Source: Fidelibacterota bacterium UBA6817 (GTDB lineage Bacteria; Fidelibacterota; Fidelibacteria; Fidelibacterales; Fidelibacteraceae). Taken from it: a stretch of DNA of 5,931 nucleotides. Within the stretch, counting starts at the first letter, position 1; each line of letters opens with the position of its first letter. This document shows positions 1 through 5,927 of this stretch, piece after piece. Under the pieces are notes generated by a model. That model did no database searches, was not told where the DNA came from, and was given only the letters and a program-made list of their open reading frames with translations. Location: positions 1 through 5,931 of the forward strand of contig DKER01000189.1 in NCBI GenBank assembly GCA_002452555.1. The letters are read 5' to 3'. Position numbers and translations under genes: made by a program.

Positions 1-184
1 CGGTGTGGCTTTTTCTGTTCCCAATGCCCGAAAAGAAATACAGGATATCTGCCACTACGTTACCGGTGCTGAAGGAGGAAATGGCGCTGTAAGGGAAATC
101 ATTGAACTGATTCTGACTGTGCAAGGCCGTTTTCAATCGTCACTTGATAAAATGAGAACCCTCTATATAAGAGATGAATCATGA
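1..184 (+). CDS. kdsC: 3-deoxy-D-manno-octulosonate-8-phosphate phosphatase KdsC, C-terminal fragment (5' end outside window)
   Basis: An open frame enters from the left edge (first full codon at base 2) and stops at TGA 182-184, giving the last 60 residues. The fragment contains HYVTGAEGGNGAVREIIELIL, which matches the conserved KdsC C-terminal block (YVT...GG.GAVRE...LIL), followed by a short QGRF tail. KdsC is a tetrameric HAD-superfamily phosphatase that hydrolyses KDO-8-phosphate to KDO in the cytosol, before KDO is activated and added to lipid A. The HAD catalytic aspartates lie upstream of the window, so activity cannot be judged. The stop overlaps the kdsD start (ATGA), so translation of the two is probably coupled. 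The order kdsC-kdsD is the reverse of the E. coli order. The main doubt is the short length of the fragment, but the glycine-rich block and the neighbour both support the call. Confidence 0.88.
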   Translation, partial: GVAFSVPNARKEIQDICHYVTGAEGGNGAVREIIELILTVQGRFQSSLDKMRTLYIRDES

Positions 185-1152
185 GTAATCCAATTAAAGA
201 CGCAGTAAAAGTCATTGAGGATGAAATTCTGGCATTAAAGAATTTGATCCCCAGATTAAACGGAGACTTTTCAAAATCGGTTGAAGTAATCCTAAACTGT
301 AATGGCCGGGTTATCGTTACCGGTATCGGAAAGTCCGGACATATTGGACGGAAAATTGCTTCAACCCTTTCCAGTACAGGGACACCGGCTTTTTTTCTGC
401 ATCCGGCCGAAGCTCAGCATGGCGATTTAGGTATGATTTCACAGGAAGACATTTTGATTATTATATCCAATAGCGGCGAATCAGATGAAATCATTAAAAT
501 CATGCCTTCAATACGTAGAATGGGACTTAAAATCATTGGGTTCATCGGAAACCAAAATTCTACACTTGCCCAACGTTGTGATTATATTGTAGATGTGAAA
601 GTTGAAAAAGAAGCCTGTCCCATGAATCTGGCTCCCACATCCAGCAGTACGGCAACACTGGTTATGGGTGATGCCCTCGCCATTGCACTCCTAAAACAGC
701 GCCAGTTTAATAAAAAGGATTTTGCTATTCGACATCCCGGAGGAATGCTTGGTAAAAAGCTCCTGCTTACTGTCAGGGATCTTATGCATACCGATAAGGA
801 ATTACCCATTGTTTCCTACGAAACGTCTGTTAAGATGCTTGTTATGGAAATGACCGCAAAGAATCTGGGAATTGTGGGAGTGATCAATGAACATAATGAT
901 TTGATAGGTGTAGTGACAGACGGGGATTTAAGACGAGCGATTGAGAAATATGAAAATATTTTCCATTGTAAGCCGGAAGATATTATGACACGGAACCCCA
1001 AAAAAGTCACACCGGGCAGGCTGGCTGTCAGTGCTCTTCACCAAATGGAAAAATACAGCATTACATCCGTTTTTGTTGTTCAGAACAACAACAGCACCGA
1101 GCCGATCGGATTGATCCACATTCATGATATATTAAAATCCGGTATCGTCTGA
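181..1152 (+). CDS. kdsD: Arabinose-5-phosphate isomerase (SIS domain plus two CBS domains)
   Basis: The 323-residue product has the usual KdsD/KpsF/GutQ length and layout. A SIS sugar-isomerase domain spans about residues 35-185, with GIGKSGHIGRK (48-58), HPAEAQHGDLG (74-84), SNSGESDE (96-103) and APTSSSTATLVMGDALA (151-167). The RHPGG motif (184-188) ends the domain. Two CBS domains follow at about 200-258 (DLMH...GVVTDGDLRRA) and 266-323 (DIMTRNP...GLIHIHDIL). K51, E103, E144 and H185 align with residues I recall as catalytic in E. coli KdsD (K59, E111, E152, H193). The enzyme interconverts ribulose-5-phosphate and arabinose-5-phosphate, the first committed precursor of KDO. The gene follows kdsC with an ATGA overlap; only a weak AAGAG lies upstream, so coupling likely drives initiation. 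The location beside kdsC and lpt genes supports the housekeeping KdsD role over a capsule (KpsF) or sugar-alcohol (GutQ) paralogue. Confidence 0.97.
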   Translation: MSNPIKDAVKVIEDEILALKNLIPRLNGDFSKSVEVILNCNGRVIVTGIGKSGHIGRKIASTLSSTGTPAFFLHPAEAQHGDLGMISQEDILIIISNSGESDEIIKIMPSIRRMGLKIIGFIGNQNSTLAQRCDYIVDVKVEKEACPMNLAPTSSSTATLVMGDALAIALLKQRQFNKKDFAIRHPGGMLGKKLLLTVRDLMHTDKELPIVSYETSVKMLVMEMTAKNLGIVGVINEHNDLIGVVTDGDLRRAIEKYENIFHCKPEDIMTRNPKKVTPGRLAVSALHQMEKYSITSVFVVQNNNSTEPIGLIHIHDILKSGIV

Positions 1153-1157
1153 TACGC

Positions 1158-1742
1158 ATGTCTATGTCTAAACTCAGCAACAGTATGTCAGTTTCAAAAA
1201 TTCTTCATGTATTTCCTGTTATTCTGTTGCTTTTTGCCTGTTCGCGAATTGATGAATCAGAACTGGATGCCAAATGGGCAGAACCGGATCAGCAGAGCTG
1301 GAATGCTGTTCTGACAATGACCCAGGGTGAAACCCTGAGCGCCAGAGTCTATGCCGGACGGATGAAACAATTCAACCAAACAGGAGAAGTTTATATTGGT
1401 GACAGCATGCGTGTGGATTTTTATAATCAGCAGGGCTTCCATACATCATTTCTCATTGCAGACAGCGGTATTATCAATGAAAAAAAACAAAACCTGATTG
1501 CCATAGGCAATGTTGAGTTTCGTTCTGATTCCGGATATGTCATGTTCACGGATAAACTGTTTTGGCAGAATGACAGTAATATTGTTTATACAGACGGTGA
1601 TATTGAGCTTTTTTCGGAAACGGATACACTCTACGGAACAGGGTTTACAAGTGATGTCAGACTCGAAAATTGGACCATAGACAAACCCAAGGGTTCAACT
1701 ACACGAGATTATGACGTTCAAAGAAGATCGGATTCACAATGA
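1158..1742 (+). CDS. lptC: LPS export system protein LptC, probable lipoprotein form
   Basis: The 194-residue protein begins with lysines at 5 and 14, then a hydrophobic stretch (about 15-27) ending in LLLFAC. This reads as a lipoprotein signal peptide with acylated Cys28, although Phe at -2 is not ideal. The rest is beta-rich and matches the LptC/OstA-like fold: VRVDFY-type segment MRVDFYNQQGFHTSFL (84-99), ADSGIIN, AIGNVEFRSDSGY (115-127), TDKLFWQND (131-139) and TLYGTGFTSD (157-166). In E. coli, LptC (191 residues) is bitopic in the inner membrane and passes LPS from LptB2FG to LptA. The start is 5 nt after the kdsD stop. In-frame ATGs at 1164 and 1185 are alternatives and none has a good Shine-Dalgarno; the 1185 start still leaves 18 residues before the cysteine. 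The TGA overlaps the lptB start. LptC identity rests on fold pattern and context, as the family diverges strongly. Confidence 0.88.
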   Translation: MSMSKLSNSMSVSKILHVFPVILLLFACSRIDESELDAKWAEPDQQSWNAVLTMTQGETLSARVYAGRMKQFNQTGEVYIGDSMRVDFYNQQGFHTSFLIADSGIINEKKQNLIAIGNVEFRSDSGYVMFTDKLFWQNDSNIVYTDGDIELFSETDTLYGTGFTSDVRLENWTIDKPKGSTTRDYDVQRRSDSQ

Positions 1743-2467
1743 CACTTCTCAAAGCTGAAAAGCTGATAAAAATTTATGGTAAACGGAGAGTCGTTAATAA
1801 TGTCTCTGTTTTTGCCGCTAAAGGAGAAATTGTGGGTCTTTTGGGACCCAACGGAGCAGGAAAGACAACCACCTTTTATATGATTACGGGTATGATCAGA
1901 CCTGACGGCGGCAAGATTTTCCTGAATGAACATGAGATAACCCGAAAACCCATGTATAAGCGGGCAAGACTTGGTATCGGGTATCTCGCTCAGGAAGCGT
2001 CTGTCTTCAGAAAGCTTTCAGTGGAAGATAATCTGAAGCTTGTGCTGGAAATGATGGGTCTTAGCAGACACGATATCCGTCATGAAATTGATCGTCTTCT
2101 GGATGAATTTCATATTCAGCATATTCGGAAAAACAAGGCATTTACATTAAGCGGGGGAGAACGGCGGCGCATTGAAATTGCACGGGCACTGGCCAGCAAA
2201 CCGGATTTCATCCTTCTCGATGAACCCTTTGCCGGTATTGATCCTATCGCTGTGGAAGATATTCAAAACATTATTCTGGACTTGAAAATGAAAGGTATCG
2301 GAATTATCATAACAGATCATAATGTCCATGAAACACTGAGTATTACAGATCGATCCTATCTGCTATTTGAAGGTGAAATTCTTAAAGAGGGAACAGCTGA
2401 TTTTCTGGCTGCGGATCCGGAGGCAAAAAAACTCTATCTCGGAGAGAAATTCAGATTGGATCGCTAA
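1739..2467 (+). CDS. lptB: LPS export ABC transporter ATP-binding protein LptB
   Basis: The 242-residue protein is the usual LptB size (E. coli 241) and has every ABC ATPase motif: Walker A GPNGAGKTT (36-44), Q-loop Gln85 in GYLAQEASVFRKLSVEDNL, signature LSGGERRRIEIARAL (137-151), Walker B FILLDEPFAGIDP (157-169) with catalytic E162, and switch His194 in ITDHNV. The Q-loop sequence and the FAGIDPIAV D-loop are typical of LptB rather than of amino-acid transporters. As a cytosolic dimer it powers LptFG, which extract LPS from the inner membrane and push it into the LptC-LptA bridge. The start overlaps the lptC stop (ATGA, 1739-1742) and has no strong Shine-Dalgarno, so it is probably translated by coupling. 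rpoN begins 9 nt downstream, a neighbour pair seen in many bacteria. The lptF/lptG permease genes are not in this window. Confidence 0.98.
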   Translation: MTLLKAEKLIKIYGKRRVVNNVSVFAAKGEIVGLLGPNGAGKTTTFYMITGMIRPDGGKIFLNEHEITRKPMYKRARLGIGYLAQEASVFRKLSVEDNLKLVLEMMGLSRHDIRHEIDRLLDEFHIQHIRKNKAFTLSGGERRRIEIARALASKPDFILLDEPFAGIDPIAVEDIQNIILDLKMKGIGIIITDHNVHETLSITDRSYLLFEGEILKEGTADFLAADPEAKKLYLGEKFRLDR

Positions 2468-2470
2468 GGA
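2466..2470 (+). promoter_or_regulatory. Ribosome binding site of rpoN
   Basis: AAGGA begins inside the lptB stop codon (TAA 2465-2467) and lies 6 nt before the ATG at 2477. It fixes the rpoN start and suggests that ribosomes ending lptB can reinitiate on rpoN. Confidence 0.75.
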
Positions 2471-2476
2471 TTTGTA

Positions 2477-3868
2477 ATGTCTCAAAAACTTCAATTAACC
2501 CAGGAACAGATTCTCAAATTAACCCCCCAGCAGATACAACTGTCTGCTCTTTTACAGCTTCCCATACAAAATCTGGAACAGGCAATTGATGAGGAACTGG
2601 AAAAGAATCCGGCTCTGGAAATTGATGAAACAGCCCCTTCAAAAAGGGGGGAGAACAATAATGATCCGGAGATTCATGATTCTAATAAAACGTATGATGA
2701 TCCGGAATATGACTGGGAATCTGTGTTCAGTCGCATGAGTCGTTCCAGCTTGCTCCCTTCCGCATCCGATGAAACATATATAGATATGCCTCAGGCAGAT
2801 GTTCCAACCTTTTATGAAAAGATCCTCCAACAGATCCGAACCAGCGGTCTGAGTGAACGGGATATGAAAATTGCCGAGCAGATAATATGGAATACAGATT
2901 CTGACGGGTATCTTAAAGTTCCTGTTGAGAATATTGCATATATCATGAACGAATCACCGGAAACCGTGGAAAGTATTTTAAAAATCATCATGCAGCTGGA
3001 ACCGCCGGGAATCGGGTCACGGGATTTGAGAGAATGTCTCATGAACCAATTGTATGATAAAAAGGTCCCACCTTATGTTATAAAAATAATCAGGGATCAT
3101 TTCAATGACTTTGCCAATCATCGCTTTGAGCAGATACTTCAGCGATTGAATATTCGTGAAGATGAATTGGAAAATGCCCGGAAAATCATAAGCAAACTTA
3201 ATCCGAAACCAGCATCGGAAGAATCTGCGTTTTCAAATTTTGTTGTAATTCCCGATCTGATTGTTACAGAAGAAGACGGAGAATTTCAGGTTATCGTAAA
3301 TGACGGATCCATACCGGAACTGCGAATATCCCGGTCATATCTTGATTTGATGAACCAAAAGAAAACCCTGGATAAAGAAACCCGTGATTATTTGAGGAAA
3401 AAAATTGATTCTGCCAAGTGGTTTATTCAGTCCATTCACCAAAGACGGGATACCATGGTCCGTGTCATGAAAGCAATTATTGAAAAACAGCGGGATTTCT
3501 TTGAGGGGCGCCCCGATTCATTGAAACCCATGATACTTAAAGATATCGCTGAAGAAATCAATATGGATATTTCAACCATATCCCGGGTTACGAACGGGAA
3601 ATATGTACAGACACCGATTGGGCTTTATGAACTTAAATATTTTTTTTCCGAGTCAATGAAAGATTCCGGAGGAGAAGACATATCAACACGGCATATTAAA
3701 AAAGCCCTGAAAGATATTATAGAAAAGGAGGATAAACGCAACCCCCTTAATGACGATCATGTTGTGAATGTTTTAAAGGAAAAAGGGTTTAAGGTTGCCC
3801 GGAGAACTGTGGCAAAATACCGTGAACAAATGGGAATCCCGGTAGCACGTCTTCGCCGTGAAATATGA
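2477..3868 (+). CDS. rpoN: RNA polymerase sigma-54 factor
   Basis: The 463-residue protein carries all parts of sigma-54. Region I (about 1-48) is glutamine/leucine-rich (QKLQLTQEQILKLTPQQIQL), the part that contacts bEBP activators and keeps the complex closed. An acidic, low-complexity region II (about 48-110) follows. The core-binding region holds DSDGYL (141-146) and LEPPGIGSRDLRECL (174-188). The helix-turn-helix (about 354-376, ending STISRVTNGKYVQTP) leads to YELKYFF. The RpoN box ARRTVAKYRE (441-450) is intact and reads the -24 promoter element. Such a factor directs transcription only with an AAA+ activator; its regulon cannot be seen here. The start is set by AAGGA 6 nt upstream. 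Length is close to the usual 450-500. It follows lptB by 9 nt, so it is probably on the same message. No -24/-12 element was found in the window, so there is no sign of self-regulation. Confidence 0.98.
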   Translation: MSQKLQLTQEQILKLTPQQIQLSALLQLPIQNLEQAIDEELEKNPALEIDETAPSKRGENNNDPEIHDSNKTYDDPEYDWESVFSRMSRSSLLPSASDETYIDMPQADVPTFYEKILQQIRTSGLSERDMKIAEQIIWNTDSDGYLKVPVENIAYIMNESPETVESILKIIMQLEPPGIGSRDLRECLMNQLYDKKVPPYVIKIIRDHFNDFANHRFEQILQRLNIREDELENARKIISKLNPKPASEESAFSNFVVIPDLIVTEEDGEFQVIVNDGSIPELRISRSYLDLMNQKKTLDKETRDYLRKKIDSAKWFIQSIHQRRDTMVRVMKAIIEKQRDFFEGRPDSLKPMILKDIAEEINMDISTISRVTNGKYVQTPIGLYELKYFFSESMKDSGGEDISTRHIKKALKDIIEKEDKRNPLNDDHVVNVLKEKGFKVARRTVAKYREQMGIPVARLRREI

Positions 3869-3915
3869 CAAAAGGAACATTCACATTGATCAACACTTTA
3901 ACAAACAGAAATTTT

Positions 3916-3921
3916 GAAGGA
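3916..3921 (+). promoter_or_regulatory. Ribosome binding site of hslV
   Basis: GAAGGA sits 6 nt before the ATG at 3928. It is the best Shine-Dalgarno in the window and decides the hslV start: the upstream in-frame ATG at 3865 would extend the protein by 21 residues unlike the family N-terminus. Confidence 0.8.
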
Positions 3922-3927
3922 AATACT

Positions 3928-4464
3928 ATGGATCAAATACACGCAACAACCATACTGGGTATAAGGAAAAACGGTGAGGTTGCCATAGCCGGAGACGGTC
4001 AGGTAACAATGGGACAAACTGTGATGAAATCCGGAGCCGTGAAAGTTCGTACGCTTTATAATGATAAAATATTGGCAGGTTTTGCCGGTGCAAGTGCGGA
4101 TGCATTTACACTGTTTGAAAAGTTTGAAGAAAAATTAAATGCATTTAAAGGTAACATAACCCGTTCAGCTGTTGAATTGGCAAAAGAATGGCGTAGTGAC
4201 AAATACCTGCGCCGTTTGGAAGCCCTGCTTATTGTCATGAACCATGAAGCAGGTTATATACTCAGCGGAACCGGAGATGTGATTGATGCGGATGATGGAA
4301 TTTATGCAATTGGGTCTGGCGGTCCTTACGCTCAGGCTGCGGCCAGAGCTCTGATTAAATATACAGATCTGTCTGCAAAAGATATTGCGGAGGAATCTCT
4401 GAAAATTGCTTCATCAATCTGTATTTATACAAATGAGAAGATTACAGTTATGGAGTTGAAATAA
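3928..4464 (+). CDS. hslV: ATP-dependent protease subunit HslV (ClpQ), peptidase
   Basis: From the ATG at 3928 the product is 178 residues, the normal HslV length. It begins MDQIHATTILGI; in HslV proteins with an H-A/G-T-T start, the short propeptide is removed so that the first Thr (residue 7) becomes the N-terminal nucleophile. Numbering from that Thr, the proteasome-beta-type residues fall where expected: D17 in GDGQVT, K33 (AVKV) and S124 in AIGSGGPYAQAAARAL. FAGASADAFTLFEKFE is also characteristic. HslV forms a two-hexamer ring that degrades proteins unfolded by HslU in the cytosol. An in-frame ATG at 3865 overlapping the rpoN stop could give 199 residues, but the extra 21 residues resemble no HslV start and the strong GAAGGA precedes 3928. 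The gene is separated from rpoN by 59 nt and overlaps hslU by one base. A heat-shock promoter was looked for in the gap but not convincingly seen. Confidence 0.96.
   Translation: MDQIHATTILGIRKNGEVAIAGDGQVTMGQTVMKSGAVKVRTLYNDKILAGFAGASADAFTLFEKFEEKLNAFKGNITRSAVELAKEWRSDKYLRRLEALLIVMNHEAGYILSGTGDVIDADDGIYAIGSGGPYAQAAARALIKYTDLSAKDIAEESLKIASSICIYTNEKITVMELK
4452..4455 (+). promoter_or_regulatory. Ribosome binding site of hslU
   Basis: GGAG lies inside the end of hslV, 8 nt before the hslU ATG (4464-4466). Together with the TAATG junction it suggests coupled synthesis of the two protease subunits. Confidence 0.6.
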
Positions 4465-5804
4465 TGGCTATTCTTACACCAAAAGAGATTGTTCAAGCCC
4501 TGGACCTGTTTATCGTAGGGCAACATAAAGCAAAAAGAGCGGTTGCCATTGCTTTGAGAAACCGTTGGCGGCGTCAACAGACTCCCGATGTAATGCGGGA
4601 AGAGATTCTGCCCAATAATATTATAATGATCGGACCAACCGGTGTTGGTAAAACAGAGATTGCACGCCGTCTGGCCAATCTGGCAAATGCTCCCTTCCTG
4701 AAAGTGGAGGCAACTAAATTTACAGAAGTCGGATATGTTGGCAGAGATGTGGAATCCATGGTAAGGGACCTTGTTTCACTTGCTGTGCATATGGTCGAAC
4801 AGGAGCATGAATCCCTGGTTTGGGAAATGGCTGAAAAGGCAGCCGAAGATAAAATTTTGGATTTATTATTCCCGGTTGATAAAAAAGAATCCATGGATGA
4901 TGTTGAAAAAGAAAGAGTAGGCAAAACCCGGGAAAAATTAAAGGAGATGTATTTTAACGGACAGTTTGATGACCGATTTATTGAAATTGAAGTGCAAGAC
5001 AGTCCGGGAGTGGGTGGTATTTCCATTATGGGTCCTATGGGGAGCGGCCTTGATGAAACAACCGATTTCCTAAACAGCACTATGAGTAATCTCTTCGGCA
5101 AAAAGAAAAAAAGCAAAAAAATCAAAGTAAGCGATGCAAAACGGGTTCTCACTGAGCAGGAAGCAGACAAATTGGTTGATAAAGCAAAAGTAACGCAGGA
5201 AGCATTGTCCCGTGTTGAAAATGACGGAATAGTTTTTCTCGATGAAATTGATAAAATTGCAGGGACAGATTCAGGCAGAAGCGCTGATGTAAGCCGGCAG
5301 GGCGTCCAAAGGGATCTCTTGCCCATAGTGGAAGGATCAACTGTTAACACCCGTTATGGCGTGGTTCGCACAGATCACATTCTTTTTATCGCTGCTGGTG
5401 CGTTCCATATGAGCAAACCCTCTGACCTGATTCCGGAACTTCAGGGACGTTTCCCTATCCGGGTTGAACTGGACAGTCTGTCTACAGAGGATTTTATCAA
5501 AATTCTTACTCATCCGAAGAATGCCCTGATTAAGCAGTATCAGGCGCTTTTATTGACTGAAGGGGTCGAACTGATCGTCAAAGAAGATGCCCTGAGAGCC
5601 ATTGCCGAAAAAGCCACCGAGGTTAATGAAAAAACTGAAAATATCGGCGCCAGACGACTCCATACGATTATGACGCGAATTTTGGATGACGTCATGTTTA
5701 ACGCTCCAGACACACCGAAAAAAATCATACTCGACGAAAAAATGGTCCATGAAAACATTGATGATATAGTAACCGACGTGGATATGAGCAGGTATATTTT
5801 GTAG
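4464..5804 (+). CDS. hslU: ATP-dependent protease ATPase subunit HslU (ClpY), unfoldase
   Basis: The 446-residue protein matches full-length HslU (E. coli 443). It starts with the family's LTPKEIV and FIVGQ.KAKRAVAIALRNRWRR. Walker A is GPTGVGKT (57-64), the substrate-gripping pore loop GYVG is at 90-93, and Walker B is IVFLDEIDK (256-264). The inserted I domain, specific to HslU, lies between pore loop and Walker B (about 110-245) and includes a lysine-rich patch (213-219). The sensor-1 and arginine-finger region is ILFIAAGAFHMSKPSDLIPELQGRF (306-330), and sensor 2 is GARRL (395-399). The C-terminus SRYIL matches the family tail (SRFIL in E. coli) that inserts between HslV subunits and activates them, so the stop is at the expected place. 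As a hexameric AAA+ ring it unfolds cytosolic proteins and feeds them to HslV. The TAG stop is also the first three bases of the downstream repeat array. Confidence 0.98.
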   Translation: MAILTPKEIVQALDLFIVGQHKAKRAVAIALRNRWRRQQTPDVMREEILPNNIIMIGPTGVGKTEIARRLANLANAPFLKVEATKFTEVGYVGRDVESMVRDLVSLAVHMVEQEHESLVWEMAEKAAEDKILDLLFPVDKKESMDDVEKERVGKTREKLKEMYFNGQFDDRFIEIEVQDSPGVGGISIMGPMGSGLDETTDFLNSTMSNLFGKKKKSKKIKVSDAKRVLTEQEADKLVDKAKVTQEALSRVENDGIVFLDEIDKIAGTDSGRSADVSRQGVQRDLLPIVEGSTVNTRYGVVRTDHILFIAAGAFHMSKPSDLIPELQGRFPIRVELDSLSTEDFIKILTHPKNALIKQYQALLLTEGVELIVKEDALRAIAEKATEVNEKTENIGARRLHTIMTRILDDVMFNAPDTPKKIILDEKMVHENIDDIVTDVDMSRYIL

Positions 5805-5927
5805 TCAGTAGCCGGTAGCCGGTAGCCGGTAGCCGGTAGCCGGTAGCCGGTAGTCAGTTGTCAGTCGGCAGTGGGCAGTCGGCAGTTGTCAGTCGTCAGT
5901 GGGCAGTTGTCAGTCGTCAGTCGGCAG
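5802..5927 (+). repeat. Heptanucleotide tandem repeat array, 18 units of TNGNCRG
   Basis: Eighteen uninterrupted 7-bp units fill 126 bp. In order they are TAGTCAG, six TAGCCGG, TAGTCAG, TTGTCAG, TCGGCAG, TGGGCAG, TCGGCAG, TTGTCAG, TCGTCAG, TGGGCAG, TTGTCAG, TCGTCAG, TCGGCAG. Positions 1, 3, 5 and 7 are T, G, C and G in every unit; position 2 takes all four bases, position 4 T/C/G, position 6 A/G. The preceding 7 bases (TATTTTG) and the following TGAA do not fit, so both ends seem to be visible, though the window stops at 5931 and the array could resume. Short heptanucleotide repeats (STRR) are known between genes in some cyanobacteria, and CAGT-rich heptamers are, as I recall, found in some environmental genomes. 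No function is apparent from the sequence; no coding potential or intrinsic terminator is seen. Confidence 0.97.
5809..5850 (+). repeat. Homogeneous block of six identical TAGCCGG units
   Basis: Six perfect copies (42 bp) sit inside the larger array, bracketed on both sides by a TAGTCAG unit. Perfect identity suggests recent expansion by slippage or unequal exchange, unlike the diversified units downstream. Each unit carries the palindrome CCGG. Confidence 0.95.

Noticed and set aside
582..809. Minus-strand open frame within kdsD, and similar short frames in lptC, lptB, rpoN and the end of hslU
   Set aside because: All are under 80 codons, antisense to well-conserved genes, and show no family motif or ribosome binding site.
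3886..3914. Possible sigma-70 promoter before hslV (TTGATC, 17 nt, AAATTT)
   Set aside because: The -10 match is poor (it lacks the TA start and final T pattern of TATAAT), and such matches are common in AT-rich gaps. No heat-shock type element is seen either.
4574..5350. 258-codon open frame on the minus strand inside hslU
   Set aside because: It lies fully antisense to a gene with complete HslU motifs, its translation is serine-rich without any recognisable domain, and it has no start context. It is a shadow of the hslU codon pattern.
5802..5927. Array as a coding repeat (peptide repeat extending HslU or a new protein)
   Set aside because: The TAGCCGG units put TAG in all three forward frames, and TGA occurs on the reverse strand of the CAG-type units, so no long frame crosses the array.
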